NCBI GenBank assembly: GCA_036013055.1
Contig: DASCQM010000016.1
Location: 62,001 to 126,000 of the forward strand
Direction of reading: 5' to 3'
Origin: SHYR01 sp036013055
GTDB lineage: Bacteria; Chloroflexota; Dehalococcoidia; UBA2979
Length of the DNA stretch: 64,000 bases
Below, piece by piece: positions 15,286 through 25,329 of the stretch (positions within the stretch are counted from its first letter, which is position 1; each line of letters begins with the position of its first letter). The notes below the pieces were generated by a model, which was given only the letters and a program-made list of their open reading frames with translations, made no database searches and was not told the origin of the DNA. The position numbers and the translations under genes are program-made.

Positions 15286-15514
15286 TGCGCCTTTCCTTTC
15301 CTTCCGGCCCGCCGTTTCCTCCCGGTGTAGAGCCGGATTCTTGACTGGTCTTGTTTACATATGGATTGTCGCTAGTGACAGACTTCACGAATTGAGGCGT
15401 TGGTCCCAGTTCAAATGGGACCTACTTCCCATACTTGTGTAATTCTGCACAATATCTGACGCGCGCGAGGGTGCTGGACGGGGCGAATCGGAGCCGGCCG
15501 CGTATCCTGCACGT
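15286..15514. other. intergenic region between divergent genes
   Basis: This 229-base gap is notably AT-richer in its middle (15340-15450) than the surroundings. It should hold the promoter of the leftward membrane-protein gene, and it holds the -10 box of the protease gene at its right end. No small coding frame or RNA was recognised. Confidence 0.5.
15503..15508 (+). promoter_or_regulatory. -10 box for leaderless transcription of the M50 protease gene
   Basis: TATCCT ends exactly six bases before the GTG start. There is no Shine-Dalgarno sequence, so transcription would begin at or next to the start codon. The same spacing recurs at four other genes in the window. Confidence 0.55.
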
Positions 15515-16657
15515 GTGAACCTCTCAGCTGGGCTCGTGATCGGTCGCGTTCGCGGCATCGAGATTCGCGTCCATCCGTCGTGGCTGCTGATCTTCGCGCT
15601 GCTGGCGTGGACGTTGTCGAGCGACGTCTTCGGCGACCTGCGCCCTCGCTGGTCCGAGGAGGCGCGGTGGGCAGCGGGGATCGGGACGACGCTGGTCTTC
15701 TTCGCGTCGGTGCTGATCCATGAGCTCTCCCACGCAGTCGTTGCGCAGCGCTACGGGATGCAGGTGCCATCGATCACGCTCTTCATCTTCGGCGGCGTAT
15801 CGAACCTCAGCGGCGAGATGAAGAGCGCGGGGCAGGAGTTCCGCGTCGCTGTCGCCGGGCCGCTGATGTCGTGGTTGCTGGCGTTGATCTTCGGCGCGGT
15901 CTGGTTCCCGATGCGAACGGCCGACGCAGCAGTGATCCCGCAGTACCTGGCCCTGATCAACGCTGCGCTGGGACTGTTCAACCTGCTGCCGGGCTTCCCC
16001 CTCGATGGCGGGCGCGTGCTGCGGGCGGCGCTCTGGGCGCGCTCTGATGACCTGCTGAAGGCAACGCGTGTCGCTGCGCGCACGGGGACGGCAGTCGGCT
16101 ACCTGATGATCGTGCTTGGCGGGGTCACGATCATCGCCTTCCGCGAGTTCAGCGGGCTCTGGTACGTGCTGATCGGGCTGTTCCTGCGATCTGCGGCTGC
16201 GGGGTCATATCGCACCGCGTACGTCGAGAGCGAATTGAGCGATGTCGTGGCAGCCGACGTCATGCGCCCGTTGCCGGAGCCCGTCCTCGCGTCCCTCTCA
16301 CTGCAGCGATTCGCCGAGGAGCGGCTGGCGATCGCCCCCGGTGCGCTTTTTCTGGTCGAGGAAGGCGGCGTCGTCGTCGGCCTGATCGCCGCTGCCGAGG
16401 TGATGGCGGTTCCGTACGACGACCGACCCTCCGCTCCCGTTAGCGCGCATATGGCGCCGGTGAGCGAGATCGTGAGCGTGGAGCGCGATGCGCCGGCCGT
16501 CGAGGTGCTGGTTGCAATGCAGAATCACGACGTTCACTTCGTTCCAGTGCTCGACAATGGCCGAGTGATCGGCATGGTGGCGCATGCCGACCTGCTGCGG
16601 CGTGCGGGCATCGAAGGTCGATCGCGGGGCGAGGACGCTGCGGGAGGTGCGGGCTAG
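15515..16657 (+). CDS. site-2 protease family (M50) membrane metalloprotease with C-terminal CBS domains
   Basis: This polytopic membrane protease (380 aa) cleaves substrates within or near the membrane. The zinc site is His69-Glu70-x2-His73 (HELSH) in a transmembrane helix, plus Asp164 in NLLPGFPLDGGR. After about residue 235 two CBS motifs (near 250-300 and 310-370) form a soluble regulatory module that may sense adenine nucleotides. This is the SpoIVFB-like CBS subgroup. The GTG start has no Shine-Dalgarno, but a TATCCT box ends six bases upstream. The gene converges on uvrD with the two stop codons sharing a CTAG (16654-16657). Its substrate is unknown; transmembrane anti-sigma factors are typical for the family. 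Confidence 0.92.
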   Translation: MNLSAGLVIGRVRGIEIRVHPSWLLIFALLAWTLSSDVFGDLRPRWSEEARWAAGIGTTLVFFASVLIHELSHAVVAQRYGMQVPSITLFIFGGVSNLSGEMKSAGQEFRVAVAGPLMSWLLALIFGAVWFPMRTADAAVIPQYLALINAALGLFNLLPGFPLDGGRVLRAALWARSDDLLKATRVAARTGTAVGYLMIVLGGVTIIAFREFSGLWYVLIGLFLRSAAAGSYRTAYVESELSDVVAADVMRPLPEPVLASLSLQRFAEERLAIAPGALFLVEEGGVVVGLIAAAEVMAVPYDDRPSAPVSAHMAPVSEIVSVERDAPAVEVLVAMQNHDVHFVPVLDNGRVIGMVAHADLLRRAGIEGRSRGEDAAGGAG

Positions 16658-18909
16658 GGGGCATCCTCGAAGGGGACGCTCTCGGCGGACGGCTGTTCCA
16701 CCGAGCCCAGCGGCGCGAACGAGAGCATCAGCTTCTTCACACCATGCTCGCGGAACGCCACGGTGACGTGCTGATCGCCGGGCACCACTTCGCACGAGAC
16801 AACAACGCCGGGGCCGAACTTCTCATGGATGACCTGCTCACCAGCTTCGTATGCCGGCGTCTGCGGGCCGTCATCGACGGGGTCGGCTAGCGCCCGACGG
16901 GAGGCGAGTTCCGCGCGTCGTTCGCGCGCCGAGAGGCCGGTTGGCGTCTCCCCGACGGGGTGCGAGAGCGCGGTGTCGGGGATGTCGTCGAGGAATCGGG
17001 ATCGCGTGCTGCGGCGCATCATGCCCTGGTGGAAGCGGCTCATCGCGTGCATCAGGTAGAGCCGCTCCTGCGCCCGCGTCATGCCGACGTAGCAGATGCG
17101 ACGCTCCTCCTCGAGCTGCGCACGGTCGTCGAGCGATCGAATGTGCGGCAGCATGCCTTCCTCGAGGCCCGTCAGGAAGACGACGGGGAATTCGAGCCCC
17201 TTCGCCGAGTGCAGCGTCGTGAGCGTCACCGCGTCAGGTGTGTCGATGGACGGGTCGTCGACGTCCGCGACGAGCGCGACCTCTTCGAGGAACGACGCGA
17301 GCGACTGCTCGCCCTCGAGGTCCTGGTACTGGCGCGCGACGTTTGTCAGCTCCTCGATGTTCTCCAGCCGAGCCTCGGCGTGGGCCTCGTCGGACCGCTG
17401 AAGGTACTCCGGATAGCCGATGTCGCGGATGATCTCCTCAAGCAACTCGGCGACGGAGAGGCGCGACGAGAGCGCGACGAAGCGGTCGATCTGCTCGACG
17501 AAGCCGATCAGCCCGACCCTGATGTTCGGGCGCACCTCGGGGATCGCCGGGTCAGTGTCGGCCCGCGCCATGCGTGCGGCGACCGCAAGCGGCGAGATGC
17601 CGAGGTCGTCTGCGGCGCTGGTGATCGCGGCCATCGTGCGAGCGCCGATCCCGCGCCCCGGAACGTTCGCCACGCGCTGGAAGGCGACGCTGTCGGAGGT
17701 GTTGTGCACCAGCCGCAGGTAAGCAAGCAGATCGCGCACCTCCTTGCGGTCGTAGAAGCGCGTGCCACCGACGACGCGGTAGGGGATCGAAAGGTAGAGG
17801 AAGGCCTCTTCCAGCGCGCGTGACTGGGCGTTCGTGCGGTACATCAGCGCGAAGTCGGATGGCGAGTAGCGCGGCGTATCGAGCAGGCGCTGGATCTCGT
17901 TCGCGACGAACAGTGCCTCGTCCTCGCCGGAATTCGCCTCGTGCTCGGTGACGAGGTGGCCTTCGCCGTTCTCCGTCCAGAGCGCCTTCTCGGGGCGGCC
18001 GTCGGCGCGGTCGATCACCGCGCTGGCTGCGGTCAGGATGTGGCCGGTCGAGCGGTAGTTCTGCTCGAGGAGGATCACGTCGGTGCCTTCGAAGTCGCGC
18101 TGGAAGCTCGCGAGGTTGCGGATGTCGGCGGCGCGCCACGAGTAGATCGACTGGTCGGGGTCGCCGACGGCGGTGATGTTCTTGTGGCGGGAGGCGAGCG
18201 CCTTCGAGAGTTCGTACTGCACGATGTTCGTGTCCTGGAACTCGTCGATCAGCGAGTGCAGGTAGCGGTCGGCGTAGCGCTCCCGCACGTCCGGATGATC
18301 CTGGAAGAGCATCAACGTCTTGCCGAGCAGATCGTCGAAATCGACGGCCGCGCTGCGCTCGAGTTGCTGCGAGTACGGCTCGAAGACGCGCGCCACGACC
18401 TCCTCGAAGTAGGAGCCGACGCCCTGCTGGTAGCCGGCGGCGTCGAGCTGCTCGTTCTTCGCGCTGGAGATGGCGGAGAGGATCGCGTTCGGGTTGAAGC
18501 GCTTGGGGTCGATCTGCAGGCGTTTCTCGATGCCACGGACGAGCGCGAGCTGGTCGTCGCGGTCGTAGATCACGAAGTCGGTCGGCAGCCCGATCTCCTT
18601 GCCGTCACGACGCAGGATGCGTGCGCAGATGCCGTGGAACGTTCCCATTGCGAGCTCGTCGGCGTCTGGCCCGAGCAGCAACTCGACGCGTTCACGCATC
18701 TCGCGGGCAGCCTTGTTGGTGAAGGTGACCGCGAGGATGCGCCACGGCAGGACGTGCTGCTCGCGAACGAGATGAGCGATGCGGTGCGCGATTACGCGGG
18801 TCTTGCCCGAGCCGGGCCCGGCGAGGATCAGCACAGCGCCGCCGGGCGCTTCCACGGCGCGGCGCTGGGCGGGATTGAGAAGGTCGGTTGGAGCGGTCAT
18901 CTGCTGCAC
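16654..18909 (-). CDS. pcrA: UvrD/PcrA-family DNA helicase
   Basis: This superfamily 1A 3'-5' helicase of 751 residues acts in repair and replication restart. Walker A is GPGSGKT (31-37) in motif I. Motif II appears in the DEFQD segment, with QNYRSTG and the late GLEFPVVFLTGLEEG motifs following. The C-terminal roughly 70 residues (HEKFGPGVVVSCE) form the Tudor-like domain of PcrA that contacts RNA polymerase. The longest start is GTG at 18909, but MTAPTDLLNP begins with ATG nine bases later and may be the true start. A TACAAT box at 18932-18937 lies just upstream. Length is normal for PcrA. Confidence 0.95.
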   Translation of the reverse strand: MQQMTAPTDLLNPAQRRAVEAPGGAVLILAGPGSGKTRVIAHRIAHLVREQHVLPWRILAVTFTNKAAREMRERVELLLGPDADELAMGTFHGICARILRRDGKEIGLPTDFVIYDRDDQLALVRGIEKRLQIDPKRFNPNAILSAISSAKNEQLDAAGYQQGVGSYFEEVVARVFEPYSQQLERSAAVDFDDLLGKTLMLFQDHPDVRERYADRYLHSLIDEFQDTNIVQYELSKALASRHKNITAVGDPDQSIYSWRAADIRNLASFQRDFEGTDVILLEQNYRSTGHILTAASAVIDRADGRPEKALWTENGEGHLVTEHEANSGEDEALFVANEIQRLLDTPRYSPSDFALMYRTNAQSRALEEAFLYLSIPYRVVGGTRFYDRKEVRDLLAYLRLVHNTSDSVAFQRVANVPGRGIGARTMAAITSAADDLGISPLAVAARMARADTDPAIPEVRPNIRVGLIGFVEQIDRFVALSSRLSVAELLEEIIRDIGYPEYLQRSDEAHAEARLENIEELTNVARQYQDLEGEQSLASFLEEVALVADVDDPSIDTPDAVTLTTLHSAKGLEFPVVFLTGLEEGMLPHIRSLDDRAQLEEERRICYVGMTRAQERLYLMHAMSRFHQGMMRRSTRSRFLDDIPDTALSHPVGETPTGLSARERRAELASRRALADPVDDGPQTPAYEAGEQVIHEKFGPGVVVSCEVVPGDQHVTVAFREHGVKKLMLSFAPLGSVEQPSAESVPFEDAP

Positions 18910-18931
18910 TCGGGGAGAGTCGTGTCCGTCG

Positions 18932-18937
18932 ATTGTA
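18932..18937 (-). promoter_or_regulatory. candidate -10 box for uvrD/pcrA
   Basis: TACAAT on the minus strand ends 22 bases before the GTG start and about 31 before the ATG alternative. No -35 consensus was found at the expected distance. Confidence 0.45.
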
Positions 18938-19060
18938 GCGGGCTGCGGCTGACGCGCACGCGGCGGCCCATTCGAGGGTGCGAACTCGCGTTCAACGCGT
19001 GCTACGCTGAATTCCAGATATCAGCACCGGCGGCGAAGTGGGTGGGATCTGGAGATCAGT

Positions 19061-19633
19061 GTGTTCTTGATCGGCTGGCCGGGTGGGGATCTAGAATCCA
19101 CGCTCACGATGGCTGCTGCGATCGTGATCGCGTATCTCAGCCTGATCTGGGTGACGACGATCCTCTGGGCCTACCGCGACATCCGTGGCCGCAGCCGCGA
19201 TCCGCTGGCGATTCTGATCGGTCTCAGCCTCGTCACGCTGCTTCCGCTCGTCGGCATCCCGCTCTACCTCGTGCTGCGCCCGACGTCGACGCTGCTACAG
19301 GCGTACGACCGCCAGCTCGAGCAGGAGGCGATCCTCTCGGAACTGCACTCGGTCTCCGCGTGCCCGAACTGCCGACGCCCCGTGCAGGACGAGTTCCAGG
19401 TCTGCCCGCACTGCGCGATCTCGCTGAAGGAGCCGTGTCGCCACTGCGGCCAGTTGCTGATGCACGCCTGGCATCACTGTCCGTTCTGCGCGACAGCGAA
19501 GGAGGAGACCCGAGCAGCCTCCCGCCTCGAGTTCGACGAACCCGACGGCGACGCAGGCGACCTCGCTGCCGACGCGGTGCCGGAGAGCGCCCGCCCGCCG
19601 CGACCCTCGACGACCGGTGAGCCAGCGACGTAA
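19061..19633 (+). CDS. membrane protein with double zinc-ribbon domain
   Basis: The 190-residue protein has two transmembrane helices (about residues 14-37 and 49-72), joined by a short basic loop (YRDIRGRSRD). The PLD/phospholipase-nuclease-N-like look of this hairpin is common in small membrane proteins. A cytosolic zinc-ribbon pair follows with Cys101/104/115/118 and Cys126/129/140/143, then an acidic, Pro-rich tail. Double zinc ribbons usually mediate protein or nucleic-acid contacts. The GTG start follows GGAG about eight bases upstream. No enzymatic motif is seen. The gene is single and converges on the thioredoxin-like gene, with a hairpin between them. Confidence 0.82.
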   Translation: MFLIGWPGGDLESTLTMAAAIVIAYLSLIWVTTILWAYRDIRGRSRDPLAILIGLSLVTLLPLVGIPLYLVLRPTSTLLQAYDRQLEQEAILSELHSVSACPNCRRPVQDEFQVCPHCAISLKEPCRHCGQLLMHAWHHCPFCATAKEETRAASRLEFDEPDGDAGDLAADAVPESARPPRPSTTGEPAT

Positions 19634-19689
19634 CCGCGGCCACGCACCGACAGCGGCGGTGAGTCCCACAGACAGTTCAGACAAAGCAG

Positions 19690-19715
19690 AAGGGCGACCC
19701 CGCCGGGTCGCCCTT
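19690..19715. terminator. bidirectional hairpin terminator
   Basis: AAGGGCGACCC and its perfect complement flank a CGCC loop between convergent genes ending at 19633 and 19765. On the minus strand the hairpin is followed by CTGCTTTGTC; on the plus strand there is no T run. Confidence 0.72.
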
Positions 19716-19764
19716 CGCAGCAATTGCTTGCGGCGACAGATGCCGCCACAGCTTTGAAGCGGAT

Positions 19765-20355
19765 CTAGCCGAGCTTCGACTCCAGCAGCGCGCGCCACTC
19801 CCTGAGTGACTCGTGCCGCCAGTCGCCCGCCAGCTTGGCGGTCTCCGCGCGGTACTCCTTCATCAGGGCGTCGCGCTCCGGACCCTCGGGCGGTGCGCCG
19901 TTCGGCATCACGCGCGCGCGGACCTCTGCCATCTGCTCATTGGCGAGCACGGGGCGCTCAATCCAGTGGCCGAGGTAGTTGTGCTCGCCGTCGTAGAAGA
20001 CGATCGTCGGGATCGACTCGAATTCACCGTCTTTGAGGAACTCGGACATGATGTCCTTGTTCTCATCGCGGAAGAACATGCGGTGCTCCATGCCGGCCGC
20101 GTCGGCGACCTTGGAAGCTACCGGCAGCCCGCGCCAGACGTCGGGGCACCAGTGCTCACCGATGGTCATCGCCTTCACGCCGTGCGCCTCGACGAGTGCC
20201 TTCACTGCGGCGACGTCGTCGGCGTCGGGCTCGTAGGCGTCGAAGTGGCCCTGGAACTCCTCGCTGCGCTCTGGGATCTTCGCCATCCACTCGTCGTAGC
20301 TGGTCAGTCCGGTCGCGTAGCGCTCCGGTGTGACGACTGATGTTTCGCTTGCCAA
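19765..20355 (-). CDS. thioredoxin-fold family protein with a single active-site cysteine
   Basis: This is a Thioredoxin_9-like protein of about 196 residues. The active-site region reads EHWCPDVWRG, so only the first Cys (Cys70) of a CxxC is present and simple dithiol exchange is impossible. A cis-Pro strand is visible in SIPTIVFYDG. I prefer a TTG start at 20355, giving LASETSVVTPERYA, because GGGGGA lies just upstream and homologues I recall begin with a similar VVTPERFA segment. An ATG at 20397 would add 14 residues but has no Shine-Dalgarno. The function of this family is not established. Confidence 0.82.
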   Translation of the reverse strand: MASETSVVTPERYATGLTSYDEWMAKIPERSEEFQGHFDAYEPDADDVAAVKALVEAHGVKAMTIGEHWCPDVWRGLPVASKVADAAGMEHRMFFRDENKDIMSEFLKDGEFESIPTIVFYDGEHNYLGHWIERPVLANEQMAEVRARVMPNGAPPEGPERDALMKEYRAETAKLAGDWRHESLREWRALLESKLG

Positions 20356-20516
20356 ATTGTCCCCCAGTGCATTCTTGAGTTTGCTGGTCGTGATCATATC
20401 ACGGGCACACGATTTTCTACTGCGCCTCTCGATCTTGCCTCGATCGCGCGCCGCTGCCGGTCGTCGCTGTGGCGCGGTCCTACCGACGTCGGTCTCGATG
20501 CTGCGAGTGATGCCGC

Positions 20517-20522
20517 TACAAT
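20517..20522 (+). promoter_or_regulatory. -10 box for leaderless transcription of the DUF1461 gene
   Basis: TACAAT ends exactly six bases before the GTG at 20529, and no Shine-Dalgarno is present. Confidence 0.6.
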
Positions 20523-20528
20523 TGGTGC

Positions 20529-21275
20529 GTGCTGATCGCTCGCTGGGTCGCCATGGCGCTGTTCGTCGTGTCGGTGCCAGTCTTTCTGCTGTTGAGTAAC
20601 GTTCGTGTCGCGGCGATGGAGCCGCGCGTCTACGAGTACTCGTTCGAGACCTACGACGCTCCTGCCCGCACCGGCATCGATCGCACGCAACTGAACCGCG
20701 CGGCGCAGGACATCGCGCACTACTTCCGCAACGATGAGCCGCTGCTAACGACGCGCGTGATCATCGACGGCGACGAGCAGGCGCTCTTCAACCCTCGTGA
20801 GGTGCAGCACATGCGCGACGTGAAGGCGCTCTTCCGCAGCGTCTTCCGCATCCACGAGGTCGCGTTCGTCTACGTCGTGGCGTACGTGGCGGCCGTCTTC
20901 CTCTGGAGCCGCGAGCAGTCGATGCGCCACCTGGCGCGGCAGACGATCGCCGCCGGTCTGGCGGCGGCTGGGTTGCTGGCCGCTGGTGCGGTCGCTGTGC
21001 TTGTCGGCTTCGACGACCTCTTTCGCCAGTTCCACGTGCTCTCGTTCGCGAACGACTTCTGGCTGCTCGACGCCCGTACCGATCACCTGATCCAAATGTT
21101 CCCGCAGGGTTTCTGGTTCGATGTCACCCTCGGTGTTGGCATCGCCACGATCGCCGAAGGCGCGCTGCTTGCCCTCGCCGGGTTCGCCTACGTGAAGTGG
21201 CTCAACTACCGGGAGCGACATCGCGACGAGCGAGAGGCGCGATCGACGTCGACAGTGACGGAAGCCGTCGAGTAG
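20529..21275 (+). CDS. DUF1461 (TIGR01906 family) integral membrane protein
   Basis: This is a 248-residue membrane protein with a first helix at about residues 3-24, an extracytoplasmic part, two or three central helices, and a last helix near 208-228. Two segments are diagnostic of the TIGR01906/DUF1461 family: FNPREVQHMRDVKALF (around 92-107) and the later run from FRQFHVLSFANDFW to IQMFPQGFW. The role is unknown; a conserved lipid-related or envelope function has been suggested for relatives but I cannot confirm it from sequence. The GTG start is leaderless-like. The gene converges on fmdB with a perfect hairpin between. Confidence 0.88.
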   Translation: MLIARWVAMALFVVSVPVFLLLSNVRVAAMEPRVYEYSFETYDAPARTGIDRTQLNRAAQDIAHYFRNDEPLLTTRVIIDGDEQALFNPREVQHMRDVKALFRSVFRIHEVAFVYVVAYVAAVFLWSREQSMRHLARQTIAAGLAAAGLLAAGAVAVLVGFDDLFRQFHVLSFANDFWLLDARTDHLIQMFPQGFWFDVTLGVGIATIAEGALLALAGFAYVKWLNYRERHRDEREARSTSTVTEAVE

Positions 21276-21327
21276 CGGCGGGTCGCCTGCAATCGCCAGG
21301 CAGGCGCGACAGCGCCCCGTAGAACGA

Positions 21328-21352
21328 AACACCGCCCGGCTCGGGCGGTGTT
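21328..21352. terminator. bidirectional hairpin terminator
   Basis: AACACCGCCCG and its perfect complement with a GCT loop separate convergent genes ending at 21275 and 21401. On the minus strand the stem is followed by TCGTTCTAC. Confidence 0.72.
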
Positions 21353-21400
21353 GTGATCGGTCGATCTTGAACTGAGCGGGCTGGTGGCCCCTCGTCGGCC

Positions 21401-21652
21401 CTAGAAGCCGAGGTCCATGTCTTCCATACCCGGCATGCCGCCCATCGCGTCCATGTCGCCCATCTCACCCATGTCGGCGAAATCATCGGCGCTCGGAGCC
21501 GCGGTGCCGGCGACGGAGAAGACGGAGAGCTTGCGTTTGCCTCGACCACCGCACTTGGTGGCGTGCTTGGCGGTGGCAGTGCGCTTGGAGAGCGACTGCA
21601 TCAACTCGAAGTCTTTGCCGCACTTCCCGCATTGAAACTCGTAGATCGGCAT
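21401..21652 (-). CDS. FmdB-family zinc ribbon protein with Met/Asp-rich tail
   Basis: This is an 83-residue FmdB-type putative regulatory protein beginning MPIYEFQCGKCGK. Cys8 and Cys11 form the first zinc knuckle. The second normally reads CPKCG, but here it is HATKCGG, so the ligands would be His30 and Cys34. After the FS segment the C-terminus is a tail rich in Gly, Met and Asp (DMGEMGDMDAMGGMPGME). A clear GGGAGGA lies six to seven bases upstream of the ATG. It is 57 bases behind rpoD on the same strand and could be the last gene of the dnaG-rpoD transcript. Its molecular role is not known. Confidence 0.88.
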   Translation of the reverse strand: MPIYEFQCGKCGKDFELMQSLSKRTATAKHATKCGGRGKRKLSVFSVAGTAAPSADDFADMGEMGDMDAMGGMPGMEDMDLGF

Positions 21653-21708
21653 TGCTGTCCTCCCGCTGGAACGCTGTCTGATGAGGTAGTCGCTGCTACG
21701 ACCGCCGG

Positions 21709-23234
<1,526 letters not shown>

Positions 23235-23238
<4 letters not shown>

Positions 23239-25250
23239 GCTGGGTCCTCCCCCTGATCATCCAGGTCAACGTCACCCTCGGGTGATCGCTGCCCTCTCAA
23301 CGTTTGATACTCGCGCGTCAACGCTCGCTGACGCTCCGATACATCCGCATATTCGGTGGCCAGTTGGCCCATCTCGCTCGCAGCTTCGGGGGGAACTGGT
23401 CCATCTTCCGTGGCCTGCACGGCAGCCTGGAGCACGGCTCCGCTATCCCCCTCCGCCTTGCGGAACGTGCGCACTTCCTGCGCCTGTTCCACGGCTGCGG
23501 GCATCAATCGAGCGCCCGCGCGCCTCAGTCTCAACGAGGATGCGATGGATCGCGCCCTCTCCTCGACATAACGGCTCTCAAGGTACATGGGATCCAGCGC
23601 CTCGGGAACCTGCGAGGTGAGCGCGATCATGCGCTCGCGCACCTCGTCCTCGAGTTCATCGGTGCGGTCGGCGATGTCGGACATCTTTTGCCACGCCTCG
23701 AACAGCAGGCGGTTCACGCTGTCTTCGAAGGTGTCGGCATCAATCTCTTCGACGAGCGTGCGGCACTCTTCGCGCAGCAGCAGTAGTTGCAGCAACTGCG
23801 ACTCGCCGTCGAGCGTCGCTGCCGGGCCGGCGGCACGGCGTTGCCGCCGCTCTTCGGTCGGCGAGGCGACGGGCTCGGGACCGCGCTGCGCACCCGAGCG
23901 GCTGGGGCCGCCGGGGCGACCGAGCCGCGCGACGATCACGCTCTCATCGACCTGCCCGAGTCGGGCGAGTCGCTGAATATAGTGCGCGCGCACGATCGGA
24001 TCGACGATCGCGGCGACGGTGGCTGTCAGCGCGTCGACTGCGCGGGAACGCGAGCGCGGGCTCGATGCGTCGGTCTGCGCGGTCACGGCGTCGAAGACGT
24101 GATCGGTGACCGGCGTCGACTGGTCGATCAGCGAGCGGAACTGGTCCGGGCTGGCACGCACGACCGAGTCGGGGTCTTCGCCATCCGGCATCGTCACGAC
24201 GCGGATATCTGCCTGCAGCACGTCCTGATAGCCCACGAGACCACGCCAGTCGACGGTGGCGACGGTCTGCCGGTCGGCGGCGCTTGCCGCGACCTCGATG
24301 CCACGCAGCGTCGCCTCAGAGCCCGCGTTGTCGGCGTCGAGTGCGAGCACGATGTTGCCGGTGAAGCGCTTGGCGAGGTTCATCTGCTTCTCGGTGAGCG
24401 AGGTGCCCATGGAGGCGGCGACGTTATCGATGCCGAACTGGTGGGCGCTGATTACGTCCATGTAGCCCTCGACGATCACCAGCCGATCCGCACGACGGGC
24501 AGGCTCTCCGGCGAGGTTGAAGCCGTAGAGCGTACCGCTCTTGTCGAAGAGCGGGGTCTGCGGCGTGTTGAGGTACTTCGGCTCGTCTTCCGGGCGCAGC
24601 GCGCGCGCGCCGAAGCCGATCATGCGGCCGCTGACGTCCCGCGTCGGGAAGATCAGCCGGTCGCGGAAGCGGTCGTAGGCTTCGTTGCTGCCTTCCGGGT
24701 CGATCACGAGTCCGGCGGCGATCAGGTCGTCCGTGCTGAACCCGCGCGCCTCGAGATGCTCGCGCAGCCCGCGCCAGCCGGCGGGGGCATAGCCGATTTC
24801 CCAGGCGGCCTCCGTCTCGGCATCGATGCCACGACCCGTGACGTACTCGCGGGCGTGTGCGGCGTCGGGGCCGCTGAGTGCGGCGCGGAAGAAGATCGTT
24901 GCCGCCTCGTTGGCGCGCAGCAGACGCTCGTGCTCCTCGCGCTGCTCCTGCTCGTGGCGAGTGGGGGGCCGCAACTCGACGCCGGCGCGTTCAGCGCAGC
25001 GCTGCAGTGCCTCGCGGAACTCCAGATGCTCGATGCGCCGCACGAACTCGATCACATCGCCGCCCGTCGAGCAGGCGCCGAAGCAGTGCCAGTTGCCACG
25101 CTCCGGATCGACGGTGAACGAAGGGGTGCGTTCCGTGTGGAACGGGCAGAGCGCTTTGTAGCGGCGGCCGGCCTTCTTCAGGCTCGGCACATACCCGCCC
25201 ACCGTTTCAACGATGTCGAGTCGCGCTTTTACTTCTTCAATGGTGCTCAT
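23235..25250 (-). CDS. dnaG: DNA primase
   Basis: This 671-residue primase synthesises RNA primers for replication. The N-terminal zinc finger uses Cys35, His38, Cys56 and Cys60 (HCFGACSTGGD); the last pair is spaced C-x3-C, as in some Chloroflexota, rather than C-x2-C. The catalytic TOPRIM domain shows VIVEGYMDV and LALDADNAGSEAT. The C-terminal part, which should bind DnaB, is divergent, as usual. The ATG lies at 25250; no Shine-Dalgarno is present and a CTATAT sequence lies five bases upstream, so leaderless expression is possible. It is the first gene of the dnaG-rpoD(-fmdB) run. Confidence 0.97.
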
Positions 25251-25329
25251 GGTGCATATAGGTAGACACCACGAGATGCGAAAGGTTACGGGTTGCTGAC
25301 GAAATTAGCGTGACGGCTTCATGACACCG

